64,000 nucleotides of DNA from Bog-473 sp963779735 (GCA_963779735.1 CAVZZJ010000002.1:62001-126000), one strand, 5' to 3'; shown: positions 17,657 through 26,627, counted from the first letter of the stretch. Translations and numbers: made by a program. The notes: generated by a model not told the origin, from the sequence alone.

Positions 17657-17906
17657 TAACCGGTCTAGCCCCTACCAACTCACCGGAGTGCCTCTCGCAC
17701 GACCAAACTGGCTTCCAACCCGTGGCATACCGGTGACGCCCCCGCCACTCGACGGGCTCCTCACATGGCTGGCATGACCGGCAGCATTTGACGTACACCA
17801 TCCGCCAGCACCGTCCGGGCTGGGCGAAGATCCCCGGAGCCGCTGTGCCGAGGATCCCGAGTTGGTCGATCCCGCTGCAAAGCGCCGGAAGGACGAAGGG
17901 CTCCAT
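17598..17906 (-). CDS. small Cys/His-rich protein family, member 1 (3' end altered by IS)
   Basis: Starts MEPFVLPALCSGIDQLGILG and keeps the family core GRCWRMVY .. CEEPVEWRGRHRY .. GWKPVWSCERH. Relative to members 2 and 3, one added A and one later deletion shift about eight codons, giving VKCCRSCQPC in place of VNAAGHASHC, so cysteine number rises while the rest stays in frame. The original gene would have ended ARPVRP-stop; insertion of ISAzo13-type copy 1 replaced the stop and adds about 18 residues read from the IS. Zinc binding by the Cys/His set is inferred. Confidence 0.6.
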   Translation of the reverse strand: MEPFVLPALCSGIDQLGILGTAAPGIFAQPGRCWRMVYVKCCRSCQPCEEPVEWRGRHRYATGWKPVWSCERHSGELVGARPVRIHHRLTREIVISRCGAVS

Positions 17907-18019
17907 GTAGTCGGATCATCGCCACGTACGACTATCCGTGAGGGGGGGCGTTCCGACATTGATGTGTTGTTGGGCGTGCGTTGGTTCTCAGATGAGAGGG
18001 GATTCGTAGGCTCCATCTG

Positions 18020-18544
18020 ATGGTCGACCCTGACCCCTCAGTGATCACGCTACGACTGAGCACCGTGGCCCGGATTGGGATTGGCGCACTGGTTCTCGCT
18101 GCCCTCGGAGTGGGAGTAGGGATCGGACTAGTGGCGTCATCATCCCCCACGGCGAGCGTTAACGCTTCAACCAACGATAAGGACGATCCCCCCACAGCCA
18201 CGACAACCGCTAATCCGGCGCCTAACGTCGTGTCTGCATGTAACGCTGACGCCAAGACGGTACAGGTGGCCCTTGCCGCCTACGAAGCGCAGACTGGCAA
18301 CAACTCACCAGCTGCAATCTCGACAAACGGTGGAGGTTCCAGCGGAAACTATCTGGTGCCGGACTACTTGCAGTCCTGGCCCCAGAACATCGGGTCCAAC
18401 TACGCCATCAGCGTCGTTGCCGGTGGACAGGTGCAGGTGACTGTGGCATCGACAGCAACTCCATGGTCGGGCGGGACGTTTAATCCCGGCACTGGCACAG
18501 CGATTGCTTACTCGGGAACCGCCTGCGACAGCGCCGGAATGTAG
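18020..18544 (+). CDS. pilin-like/secreted protein with N-terminal anchor
   Basis: A 174-residue protein with one hydrophobic segment near residues 18-42 and a Ser/Thr linker. Its globular part, SACNADAKTVQVALAAYEAQTG, resembles type II/IV pseudopilin-like proteins of actinobacteria; the LVPDYLQSWP stretch also occurs in such proteins. Two cysteines (NVVSAC and GTACDSAG) could form the usual terminal disulfide. The signal-peptidase-like gene downstream is on the opposite strand. Confidence 0.6.
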   Translation: MVDPDPSVITLRLSTVARIGIGALVLAALGVGVGIGLVASSSPTASVNASTNDKDDPPTATTTANPAPNVVSACNADAKTVQVALAAYEAQTGNNSPAAISTNGGGSSGNYLVPDYLQSWPQNIGSNYAISVVAGGQVQVTVASTATPWSGGTFNPGTGTAIAYSGTACDSAGM

Positions 18545-18584
18545 CCGGGCAGTCACACGCAATCATTGGTCTTCAGGGGCACGG

Positions 18585-19181
18585 TCACCTGGGCTGCTCT
18601 GAGAGCGAGACCCCGACTACACCTGAGAACGGGACAGGACCCCAGTACCGGCTGTCGCACGAGTCCGTGCGGTTGTCGCCCATGACGAAGTAGTCGTTCG
18701 CTGGGATCAGGTAGGGCTGGGCCAGTTTGTAGGGTGATCCGGCGGCACCGGGGAAGGTGGTTCCATGCACTGAGGGAGGGAGCCACGTCTCGTTCAGGCG
18801 TTTGCCGTTGATCACGACGTAACCCTTGGGAGAGGTGCTCAGGGAGATCGTCTCGCCGGGCAGCCCAATCACTCGCGATATGAGATCGGTTAGCGGCGGT
18901 CCGCCGCAGTTCTCGTCGGGCGGAGGGCGGAACACTACGATGTCACCCTGCTTTATTTCATCTTGGTACTGCGACGGGCTTACCGTCACTACCGATCCGA
19001 TCTGGAGTGCCGGTTCCATGTTGCCTCCGGCGACTCGGAAGCTCTCGGGTGGACCCAGAGGGGGGGTGATCTTGGACGGAGCGCTCGTGGTCGTCGTGGG
19101 GGCGGTGGTCACGTTGATAGTCGTGCACACGGCCGAGATCAGACCGGCGCCTGCTAGAGCCAATGTCCCAAGCGCTCTCAC
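18585..19181 (-). CDS. signal peptidase I-like protein lacking the Ser/Lys dyad
   Basis: A 198-residue S26-family protein. A hydrophobic N-terminus (residues 1-20) and Thr-rich linker lead to the peptidase boxes. Box B reads GGNMEPALQIG where active enzymes have Ser-Met-x-Pro, so the nucleophile is Asn. Box D reads LISRVIGLPGE where the general-base Lys normally precedes Arg, so Lys is Ser. Box E (VMGDNRTDSCDSRYWGPVP) is intact. The codons are AAC and TCG, and the frame is undisturbed. Loss of both residues suggests a non-catalytic homologue, perhaps a chaperone or scaffold for the neighbouring secreted proteins. Confidence 0.8.
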   Translation of the reverse strand: MRALGTLALAGAGLISAVCTTINVTTAPTTTTSAPSKITPPLGPPESFRVAGGNMEPALQIGSVVTVSPSQYQDEIKQGDIVVFRPPPDENCGGPPLTDLISRVIGLPGETISLSTSPKGYVVINGKRLNETWLPPSVHGTTFPGAAGSPYKLAQPYLIPANDYFVMGDNRTDSCDSRYWGPVPFSGVVGVSLSEQPR

Positions 19182-19314
19182 GAGCGGCGAGCCTACTGAG
19201 TGCCGCTGAACCAGACCTCGATGTCCGTACCTTGGCGTAAGGAGACAGTCGGCGAGATGTCGAAGCCGTAGTGCGGAGCTTGAAGTATCACACCTTCTCT
19301 ACGGACGGCTCCTC

Positions 19315-19956
19315 TCAGCCACCAGTTGCATTGATGAAGGCCGCTCCCCTCGATGCCTGTGCAAGGTACGGAGCGCACGGGTGTGCTAGCCAGTAGGCAG
19401 AACTACCCACCAGCACTGAACCTGAAAAGTCTCCTGCGCCGTCTGACGTCTGCACTATCGCATAGAGCGTGTTGCCTCCAACACCGTTAGGGTTAGTGGT
19501 CACTACCACCGACACAGCCGTCCCAGCAGGTACATTCGCCAGCACGCCTGAAAAGGCGAAGTCGCCCGACGTCTCCGAACACGACACGGAGAATGACTTG
19601 AACGCCACGGCGATCGGCGTCGTGCTGGTCGGCGTCGTGCTGGTCGGCGTCGTGGTGGTCGGCGTCGTGGTGGTCGGCGTCGTGGTGGTCGGAGTAGTGG
19701 AGCCCGTCGGAGGGCCCACCGGAGCAGCCTGTGACTGCTTATGAACTATAGGTGCCGTGGTCGTCGTAGTTACAGGAGCCTGAGTCGGAGCGGTCGTGGC
19801 CGGAACAGGCGCTACAGGAACCTGAGGCGTAGCCGGCGTGTGCTTAGCGGACGCCTGAGACGAGCGATGGGCAGGCGCGACGGTCGCTGAACCGCAGGCG
19901 CTCAACAGGATTGCTGAGCCTGCCACCAGCCCGGTGATGATCTTCTTGGTGCTCAT
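19315..19956 (-). CDS. lipoprotein with Thr/Pro repeat linker
   Basis: The N-terminus has a clear lipobox (ILLSAC) after a hydrophobic signal, so it should be lipid-anchored. A long Pro/Thr linker, encoded partly by 15-bp tandem repeats, leads to a C-terminal domain with FSVSCSETSGDFAFSGVL and a second Cys (AHPCAPY). It starts three bases after the end of the preceding secreted-protein gene, so the two are probably co-transcribed. After its stop, another frame (19193-19315: GFDISPTVSLRQGTDIEVWF) still looks protein-like and could be a lost C-terminal extension. Confidence 0.7.
   Translation of the reverse strand: MSTKKIITGLVAGSAILLSACGSATVAPAHRSSQASAKHTPATPQVPVAPVPATTAPTQAPVTTTTTAPIVHKQSQAAPVGPPTGSTTPTTTTPTTTTPTTTTPTSTTPTSTTPIAVAFKSFSVSCSETSGDFAFSGVLANVPAGTAVSVVVTTNPNGVGGNTLYAIVQTSDGAGDFSGSVLVGSSAYWLAHPCAPYLAQASRGAAFINATGG
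19614..19700 (-). repeat. 15-bp tandem repeat within the lipoprotein gene
   Basis: About six units of GTCGGCGTCGTGGTG (or CTG variants) encode Pro-Thr-Thr-Thr-Thr/Ser on the minus strand. Such repeats expand and contract easily and set the length of the surface linker. Confidence 0.7.
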
Positions 19957-19959
19957 GGC

Positions 19960-20368
19960 TTAGCCGCCCGTCCGGAGTGTCCGGTCGATGTAAGCCACCG
20001 AGTCCTTGATGGACTGGGCATGAGCCGCCCAGGCAGCGTGGAAGTGGACGGTCCGTGCGCTGGCTGAGTACCGAACAACGTCTGAGTCAGAACTGTCGAC
20101 GTGAATCGCCAGCGACATCGACGTCCGTGAATTCGTATGTCCGTCCACTCTCGGGATTGCTGAGGCTGGGTCCAAAGCAGGAGTTCTTGGCCGTACACAA
20201 TTGGCCGGGCCCTTGCCGGAGGCCATAAGCCTTCTTCCACGCTTTGAGGGATGATCCCATCCCAGGTTTGCTCTGCGACGCCGCCGAGGCCGGAACAGTT
20301 CCCAAGGCAAATGGCGTCACCAGGCAGATCATCGCTGCGACGACTGCCAAACGTGCTCGATTACTCAC
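19960..20368 (-). pseudogene. secreted protein, frameshifted
   Basis: ATG 20368 opens a signal peptide (AAMICLVTPFALGTVPASAA, cleavage after ASA) and a mature part with two cysteines (GQLCTAKNSCFGPS). That frame ends at 20087. Coding continues in another frame from about 20115 (LAIHVDSSDSDVVRYSASAR, then HAAWAAHAQSIKD) to TAA at 19960, three bases before the lipoprotein ATG. One base is added or lost near GTCGATGTCGCTGG. Confidence 0.55.
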
Positions 20369-20454
20369 TGCGGCTATTTCGCCCCCCTCAGGTTCAGCTC
20401 GTCCACCCGTTCAGTGGCGGCCCGAGCCAACCTCGCAGCTTCGGATGGCCATTC

Positions 20455-20860
20455 TTACATGGGCAGCCACCGCGGCCTTGGATCCAGCGCTGATTTCCCC
20501 CAGAGCCCAACGCCCCCCTCTGCCCTCCCTGCCTCGCCCCGCCCCTCGGGTGGCCGTGGGCTCCGGGCTCCGGCTCCTCGGGCTCCCCGTCCCTGCCCCG
20601 GCCTCTTCGGTCGGGGGGTGCGTGGCGGTTTGGTGCCGCTTTGCCGCCCTGCCTTTCTCTCCCCCGTTGCCTTCTCGGGGGATAGATGATAGGGCCGCGC
20701 AAAACGTCCGCCCGCTCGACGAGGTTCGAATCCTGCCACCGCTCCCGATCAATTCCATGTTGAGAAGGCAAGGACAAGCACACGGAACGGCACCGGAACC
20801 GCCGCGCGCCCACGCACCGGAGAAAGGGAAAGGGCGCGGAACCAAGGGCGGGGCGGGAGG
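20455..20860 (-). repeat. GC-rich non-coding element, copy X (related to 34588-35030)
   Basis: A biased stretch with long C-runs on the + strand and no believable gene; the whole gap 20379-21079 lacks one. It contains GATAGATGATAGGGCCGCGC (20691-20710), which recurs in inverted orientation at 34.6 kb within a 36-base block. The order of further G-rich blocks (GGAGCCCGAGG, CACCCGAGGGGCG) is also shared. A T-loop-like GGTTCGAATCC lies at 20733-20743, but its stem does not pair fully. Confidence 0.5.
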
Positions 20861-21079
20861 GTAAAGCGGCCCGGCTCAAACCGCCTTCATAGAGCTAATA
20901 TCCCAGTTCAGCCTTATTAGGCACTGATTTAGGTTCTATGGCGTGCCAGCAACCCTGTCCGTTATCCGCTCTATGTCCGGCCCCGGCCCGGACCGGCCCG
21001 GACCGAGCAGTTTCGCCGAAAAGGGTGACCACGGGCCCACGCTCAGCAGGTGCCCCCTCTTGGCAACAGAGCCCGTTGT

Positions 21080-21268
21080 TTACTGGCTTTTTCGCGGCCT
21101 TCCGCCCCACATCCCGAACCGCTCGTCCCGGCCGGCGGCCGCGCACTCGTCGAGCACCGGGCAGGTGCGGCAGAGCACCCGGCGGCACGGCCCACCCGAG
21201 GGGCGGGGCGGAGCGAGGGGCGGGGGGGACTTTGGCCAGCGCAGTTCGGTACGACTGGGACAGGGCAA
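21080..21268 (-). pseudogene. WhiB-like C-terminal fragment
   Basis: The frame reads VLCRTCPVLDECAAAGRDE followed by RFGMWGGRPRKSQ, a WhiB-type CxxC-x5-C plus G-W-GG turn, but the usual N-terminal Cys and Asp/Trp region is missing. It sits beside the GC-rich element X. It could be a very short Wbl from a phage or a remnant. Confidence 0.45.
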
Positions 21269-21374
21269 ACCGGCGTGTTCGGCGCGTTATTGGGACGCGT
21301 CGCTCCGCTCGGATGGGGGAATCTCGGGGCCGCCCTACTCGATCCGTTCACTCGCCATGATACGGTTCGGGCGA

Positions 21375-23417
21375 TCAGTGCAGGGCCGGCTCCAGGTGCT
21401 CCGTCTCCGACAGATCCACCGGAGCGGCCGTTCCCCGGGAGGCGGCCCGCTCGGTCCAGATGTCGAGCACGAGCAGGCTCAGGTTCGACACGACCGCCGC
21501 ACCGATGATCGTCGTGATCAACGCTATCTGCCCGCTGGTCGCGTGGAAACCGAATGCGGCTCCGACCACCGCACCGACACCCGCGGCACCGATGCCCTTG
21601 GCCCGCATCGCCTTCGGCGTGTCGGTGCGGACCCAGCCGGCGTAGACCCCGAGCCAGATCGGCACCGCGATCGAGACCCCTGCCAGCAGCTGGTCGGGGA
21701 CCGCCCGGCTCGGCCAGAACCGCAGTACCAACAGTTCGCCGAGGAACCATCCGCCGAGTCCGAACACGATCGGACCGGCCGAACGGATCCATGCGCCCGT
21801 CTTGCGGCCGGTACCGCCTCGGCGGCGGATCCGGATCGCCAACACCACGAGCCAGATCACTGCCAACAAGGCGACGCCGACCATAAACCCAAGGATGTCC
21901 TTGGCAATCGCGGTCTGCGTGTTGTCAACAGAGGTGAAGCTGACCACGTTCGGGGTGTAGCGGGACGTGTCGACCTGGCCGGTGGCGTAGAACGTGGTCA
22001 GCAGCTGCGTGCTGGCGCTCGGCTCGTAGGAAAAGAAGTCGTCCACGTGCCCGAGCCCGGACAAGATGACCTGATGCCCGTTGGAAAGGTGCGGCAACAG
22101 CTCCTTCGTGGCGTTCTGGGCCGGTGTCTCGAAGTCGAGCGTCCCGCCGACGAGCAGCGTCGGGACGCTCGAGTTCTGCACGCTGGTGTACTGGTTCTCG
22201 CCCGGGTTGGCCGGCCAGGCGTGAGCCATGCCTCCTGCCCCCCACAAGAACTCCCCGAGGGGATTGCCGATGATCGAGCCCCGGTCCGCGCCGGAGCTGA
22301 AGTAGCGCTCGACGGGCTGCGCGTCGGCCATCCCGATGCTTGCAAACTCGCCCCAGACGAACGACGTGGGGAGGGTGACTTCGGACAGCCACGATAGCAG
22401 CCACAGGCCGCTCGGGTCGCCCTGCGCGGCGGAGATCCACGAGTCGAGGGTATTCGGCCCGGACAGTGGCGCATCCACCGAGGTCGCCTCCGTGAGCCCG
22501 AGGAACGTCCCGACCAGGACGTTGCCCGGCTTGATCGGCAGGGAGAACCAACTGCTCGGCATGTCTGCCGCCGTGTGCTGCATGCTCGCGGCGAGGTTGG
22601 CGGTGCGGGCGCGGCAGGCAGGCTGCTTCGCGCACAGCGCCGAGTAATGCTCGATCCCCTGATCGATCTCGGCTCCGCTGTAAATGTAGTTCCCGGGCGG
22701 GTTGATCCCGACCATCACCGAGCGGTCGACACTGTTCGGGTACCGCCACTGGTAGATCATCCCGAGACGGGTCCCGGCGCTCTCGCTGAGCAGGTCGATG
22801 CGCTTGTAGCCGATCGCGACGCGAGCGGCCTCGATGTCGTCGGCCTGCTCCGCCAGCGTGTAGCCGGCGAGATCAACACCGCATCGCTCAAGCCGCTGCG
22901 CGCACGAGGCGAAGGCATGGGAGTACGCACTCAGCGACGCTTTGCCGAGGTAGTCTGCGGAGTTCTCCAGCGCCGCCGTCACCTCGGGACAGTTCAGCAC
23001 CGAAGAGCCGTCGACGCCGCGGTAGCCGACCATGACGACATCGTGCTGGGCGGCCAGGCGGCTCGCTTGGGGGAACGTCATGTTGGTTATACCCGGGCCG
23101 CCGTTGAGGTAGAAGATTGGCGCCAACGGGTGCGATGAGCGAGCCAGGATCCGGGTCACCGGCAGCGCGATCAGGCGCGACCGGGGGTCTGCCCGGTTCT
23201 CGGGCACGACGAGCGTTCCGCAGTCGGCGCGGTAGGCGCCTTTCTCGGTGGAATAGGTGCACGGGTGCATGGTCAGCTGGCCGGCGTGCGCCCCCTGAGG
23301 GACCGAGACCGCGGCGTTGCCGGGTGCGAACCCGATGTACATCAGGCCGAACAACAGTACCCCGATGACCACCAGGGCAACGATCCGACTGGGGGTGTAG
23401 ATCCGCTTTGCCTTCAT
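21375..23417 (-). CDS. alpha/beta hydrolase (TAP-like peptidase type) with C-terminal membrane domain
   Basis: ATG 23417 has GGAAGGAA upstream and starts MKAKRIYTPSRIVALVVIG, so I reject the longer frame from 23486. An N-terminal anchor is followed by a hydrolase domain: oxyanion YLNGGPG, nucleophile elbow LLSESAGT (first Gly replaced by Ser), acid GTLDFETPAQ and base GLGHVDDF. This matches proline-iminopeptidase/tripeptidyl-aminopeptidase-like exported proteins. Unusually, the last ~160 residues add about four membrane segments (from KDILGFMVGVALLAVIWLVV), so the catalytic domain is held outside between two membrane parts. Confidence 0.8.
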   Translation of the reverse strand: MKAKRIYTPSRIVALVVIGVLLFGLMYIGFAPGNAAVSVPQGAHAGQLTMHPCTYSTEKGAYRADCGTLVVPENRADPRSRLIALPVTRILARSSHPLAPIFYLNGGPGITNMTFPQASRLAAQHDVVMVGYRGVDGSSVLNCPEVTAALENSADYLGKASLSAYSHAFASCAQRLERCGVDLAGYTLAEQADDIEAARVAIGYKRIDLLSESAGTRLGMIYQWRYPNSVDRSVMVGINPPGNYIYSGAEIDQGIEHYSALCAKQPACRARTANLAASMQHTAADMPSSWFSLPIKPGNVLVGTFLGLTEATSVDAPLSGPNTLDSWISAAQGDPSGLWLLSWLSEVTLPTSFVWGEFASIGMADAQPVERYFSSGADRGSIIGNPLGEFLWGAGGMAHAWPANPGENQYTSVQNSSVPTLLVGGTLDFETPAQNATKELLPHLSNGHQVILSGLGHVDDFFSYEPSASTQLLTTFYATGQVDTSRYTPNVVSFTSVDNTQTAIAKDILGFMVGVALLAVIWLVVLAIRIRRRGGTGRKTGAWIRSAGPIVFGLGGWFLGELLVLRFWPSRAVPDQLLAGVSIAVPIWLGVYAGWVRTDTPKAMRAKGIGAAGVGAVVGAAFGFHATSGQIALITTIIGAAVVSNLSLLVLDIWTERAASRGTAAPVDLSETEHLEPALH

Positions 23418-23873
23418 GACGATTCCTTCCCTCGGTCCTGCGGAAAACGTGGTGGATCCGGCAACACGGACGGTAACGACCGGCACCGGCGGAGTCGTCG
23501 GCCGCGAGTGCGATTCGCGCTCGTCCCACGGGCGGCCCTTCCCTGCGCGTTCGCCAGGGCGTGACGATCCAGGGTCTGAGGAAATGAAGTCAGACTGAAG
23601 AAAAGGTCAGGAGCCTGCCTTGTGGGGGGATCACCCCCGCGGAATCGCAGATCACCCCTGTAAGGCGTCGAAAGACATCGCTCGTCAACTGGACTGGGGT
23701 GCTTCGGTCGGCTCACTGCGGCCTCCAACGGGTTCGTCTTCGTTGGTGGCGGCAGTCTGCTCAACCGTCGATCCGAACGGTAGCACCTTGACGCAGTGAG
23801 TGTCCAGGCTCCCAACTCAGGAGCCGCTCGGATCAGGGTGATCGGTCGCTTGCGACAAGCGGACTGGTCAAAA
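23418..23873. other. intergenic, no gene seen
   Basis: About 455 bases between the hydrolase and the GAF-ANTAR gene. The + strand near 23580-23650 contains GGGGGATCACCCCCG and a related GATCACCCC copy, small imperfect palindromes. No gene is supported. Confidence 0.35.
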
Positions 23874-24572
23874 TCATCTTTCGGGAAGAGTCCCTGTGTC
23901 GACGACGTGCTCGGCAACCACTCGCAACTTCGTATTCTGATCTTGGGACGACGCGCGCAATAGATCGAACGCGCTGTCAACGTCAATGCGTCGTTTGACC
24001 ATAAGGATCCCCTTCGCCTGTCCGATGACATCGCGGGTGAGCAGCGCCTGACGCAAGCCATCTGCGACTTCAAGATCGTGTTCGTGGATCTGCTCGCCAG
24101 CGAGTGCCAACGCCGCGTGTGCCGCAAAGACGGTTCCGAAGGCGCGAGCGGCTTCATCGAACGCGCCCCGGCGACTGCCGTACAAGTCGAGTGCACCGAG
24201 GGTCTCGTCAGAGACAAACAGTCGAAATGCGAGCATGCTCTCAACGCCAGCCTCAATAGCGCGCGCCGCAAACGTGGGCCAGAGCGATGACTGCTCGCGA
24301 AGGTCAGACGATTCAAACCTGGAGACTTCCCAGATCGCGTCTAGGCATGGACCTTCACCGATCTCATATTCCATGGCTTCGATCTTGCGCGCAAGCTCGT
24401 TGGACCATGCTCCAGCCACAATCTCGCGCTTGCCGACGAGTAGCAAACCAGCTCCGTCACATCCATCTACTGTCTCGGCCGCTAAGTCGACGATTCGTTG
24501 CAATGTGAGCGCGACCGTTGGCTCCGCAAACAGTGATCTCGCTACGTCAGCGAGCGTGGCCTTATCGCTCAT
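23874..24572 (-). CDS. GAF-ANTAR domain antitermination regulator
   Basis: A 232-residue protein. Residues ~15-160 form a GAF sensor (VDLAAETVDGCDGAGLLLV, YEIGEGPCLDAIWE, ALDLYGSRRGAFDE). Residues ~170-225 form the RNA-binding ANTAR three-helix domain (RQALLTRDVIGQAKGILMVK, DVDSAFDLLRASSQDQN). ANTAR proteins bind paired hexaloop RNA stems and prevent termination; the ligand of this GAF domain is unknown. It stands alone, typical of many actinobacterial members. Confidence 0.9.
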   Translation of the reverse strand: MSDKATLADVARSLFAEPTVALTLQRIVDLAAETVDGCDGAGLLLVGKREIVAGAWSNELARKIEAMEYEIGEGPCLDAIWEVSRFESSDLREQSSLWPTFAARAIEAGVESMLAFRLFVSDETLGALDLYGSRRGAFDEAARAFGTVFAAHAALALAGEQIHEHDLEVADGLRQALLTRDVIGQAKGILMVKRRIDVDSAFDLLRASSQDQNTKLRVVAEHVVDTGTLPER

Positions 24573-24944
24573 CGTTGAGGACCGCGGCTCTTATTGTGCA
24601 TAGCCACCCTACCTGTGCTTCAACGAAATTCAGAACGCCAGTCACAGAATCCCTTTCGAGGTTGCGTCACCTTCGAAAGGGCCACAAGTCCCAAATTTAG
24701 CCTGTCGAGACCGGAAGCGCACGCCGGACCACCGGCTCGTCGCGGTGGGTCGGCTGTTCCTGCCGCCGAGTTCGAGTTCGGGCTCGACCTGATCCTCGAC
24801 GGCCTGCAACGAAACCTTCCAACACGGGCCGCCGGATAGAAAGAACTGAGCGAGGTTTCATTTTCGGAAACGACAGCGGGTCGACGAGTGTCCCAGAACA
24901 TTGTCAACCCACTCGCCCGGCGCCTTCAGTCAGCCCACGGGGCT
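24573..24944. other. intergenic, no gene seen
   Basis: About 370 bases holding the promoter side of the GAF-ANTAR gene. I see no supported gene or RNA. Confidence 0.35.
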
Positions 24945-25691
24945 CTACTCGACTTGAGCGGCGGCGCCAACCGATCTCTCGCTCCTGAGCGAGACGACGC
25001 TGCTGATCAGGACGAAGACGAGGAGCAACACGAATCCGATCAGGTCGAGGACCAGTCCAAACGATGCGATCACGCCCCCGAGGCCGAAGGCCTGCAGAAA
25101 GAGCAGGGGCGCGGCGAGAATCGAGACCCACCCAAGCCACCGCGGCAAGACGCCACTCCTGAACACGAGCACCCCAGCAGCGAACGCGAAGAGACTGCCG
25201 AAGACGTCCGCGACGCTGTCCACGGCGTAGGTCAACAGGTACAGCGTGTAGGAGACACTGTGGTCGTGTTGCGCACCGAACGTCGCGAGCTTCCCGTCGA
25301 GCACGCCGTAGATCCCGATGTCGCTGAGCGCGTGAAGGGCGACAAACAGCACGCCACCGACCAGCAGCAAGGAGCCGAGGGCACCCGAGCCCTCGGCATC
25401 CGTGTGCAGGAAACGGTCGTACAGCTTCCATAGGTAGATCGGAAACATGGCGGCGTAGACGACGCAGAAGCCCTCGACCACCACCAGCCGGTTTTTGTGA
25501 TCGGCGAGCGTGTTCGCGATCTTCGCGGCCGAGTCGTTCTGGTTGACGCCGACTCCGAGCCCGATCGCGGACTCCACCAGTACGGCGAGAACGAAGAGGA
25601 TCCCCGCTACCCACGCGTACCGCTCCCAGCCAGGTGCGGCCCGGCTGGTTGCCGGCGTCGCCCCTACATCGTCAACGAGGTTCGATTTCAT
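24945..25691 (-). CDS. multi-pass membrane protein (DUF4386-like)
   Basis: A 248-residue protein with six or so membrane segments (YAWVAGILFVLAVLVE, LVVVEGFCVVYAAMFPIYLW, GSLLLVGGVLFVALHALSDI, VADVFGSLFAFAAGVLVF, LGWVSILAAPLLFL, FGLVLDLIGFVLLLVFVL). The extracytoplasmic NQNDSAAKIANTLADH after the first segment is the pattern of DUF4386-type proteins. No catalytic motif; role unknown. Confidence 0.65.
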   Translation of the reverse strand: MKSNLVDDVGATPATSRAAPGWERYAWVAGILFVLAVLVESAIGLGVGVNQNDSAAKIANTLADHKNRLVVVEGFCVVYAAMFPIYLWKLYDRFLHTDAEGSGALGSLLLVGGVLFVALHALSDIGIYGVLDGKLATFGAQHDHSVSYTLYLLTYAVDSVADVFGSLFAFAAGVLVFRSGVLPRWLGWVSILAAPLLFLQAFGLGGVIASFGLVLDLIGFVLLLVFVLISSVVSLRSERSVGAAAQVE

Positions 25692-25941
25692 GACGTCGTC
25701 CTTCCTTGGCGGCGTCGTGCCAAAGGCGTCGTCAATGACGTGGACCCCCGTCGTCGGGGCCCCGGATTGGGACGGTACACCATCTATTCACTTCGTGCCT
25801 CTACAAGTCGGGCAGTGTCCCATAACGCGCCTGTGCAACGGCCCTTCGGAGTGACACCTATCGCCGGCATGGTGGGACACCCACTGGGGCACCCAAGCGC
25901 CGGCAGACAGAGCCCGGACCACGGGCCGGTACGGTCAATCC

Positions 25942-26199
25942 ATGGAACCATTCGTCCTTCCGACACTATGTAGCGGGATCGACCAGCTCGGGATCGTCGG
26001 CACAGTGGCTCCGGGGATCTTCGCCCAGCCCGGACGGTGCTGGCGGATGGTATACGTCAATGCCGCCGGCCATGCGAGCCATTGCGAGGAGGCAGTCGAG
26101 TGGCGAGGTCGCCATCGGTACGCCACGGGGTGGAAGCCGGTGTGGTCTTGCGAGCGGCACACCGGGGAGCTCGTGGATGCGAGACGGGTTAGACGCTAA
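25942..26199 (+). CDS. small Cys/His-rich protein family, member 2
   Basis: An 85-residue protein with Cys10, Cys33, His44, His47, Cys48, Cys70 and His73 (RCWRMVYV, GHASHC, WSCERH) in a Trp-rich frame, likely one or two zinc sites. The N-terminal CSGIDQLGIVGTVAPGIFAQ resembles a capping strand. It is nearly identical in the core to member 3 at 26628 and member 1 at 17.6-17.9 kb, and distantly to a broken member at 45.6 kb. Function is unknown; small size and multiplicity suggest mobile-element cargo. Confidence 0.7.
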   Translation: MEPFVLPTLCSGIDQLGIVGTVAPGIFAQPGRCWRMVYVNAAGHASHCEEAVEWRGRHRYATGWKPVWSCERHTGELVDARRVRR

Positions 26200-26322
26200 T
26201 GCAATCGCAAACCCACCCACAGTGAAATACTCATTGCCGACCCTTATCTTGTACGACGTCGGCCGTCCCCCCTGAAGGGGCGGTGAGCGATGCGCCCCCC
26301 GGGCCTAATTGTTGCGGGGTCA

Positions 26323-26493
26323 CTACGCCTCCTTGTCGAGGCACTCCCGACATACCCATCCATTACGGAATGTCCACCCGGCTTTCATCGCCTCGGCCTC
26401 GACCTCATCTTGGAACGCGAACAACTCCATAACGCTGGGGCCGGAGTGAAGGCAGACCCGGCAGATGACAAGGCCGGGAAGAGCGTCAGGCAT
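26323..26493 (-). CDS. 56-residue zinc-ribbon-type protein
   Basis: From ATG 26493: MPDALPGLVICRVCLHSG, then AMKAGWTFRNGWVCRECLDKEA. Two CxxC pairs (ICRVC and VCREC) spaced about 34 residues apart form a treble-clef or zinc-ribbon-like site. The longer upstream frame to 26586 lacks a convincing start. It lies between Cys/His-rich members 2 and 3 on the opposite strand. Confidence 0.6.
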   Translation of the reverse strand: MPDALPGLVICRVCLHSGPSVMELFAFQDEVEAEAMKAGWTFRNGWVCRECLDKEA

Positions 26494-26627
26494 AGCAATG
26501 AGGGTAGTGATCGCCCTGCTCCGTTGATCGGCAGAACTGGCTAAAACAACGAGGGCAACCGGACCGCAACCGATCCGTGACTCCAATCCGAGCGGAGGGG
26601 TAGCGACGACCCGGCTACCCTCCCCCC

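Noticed and set aside
19614..19700. CRISPR array
   Set aside because: The 15-bp units are contiguous, have no spacers, and encode a Thr/Pro linker in frame. No CRISPR array was seen anywhere in the window.
20690..20745. A complete tRNA gene around GGTTCGAATCCTGCC
   Set aside because: The T-loop-like sequence lacks a fully pairing stem, and no acceptor, D-arm or anticodon arm fits upstream.
20943..22397. + strand 484-codon ORF
   Set aside because: Antisense to the alpha/beta hydrolase over most of its length and spans the GC-rich non-coding region; no recognisable domain.
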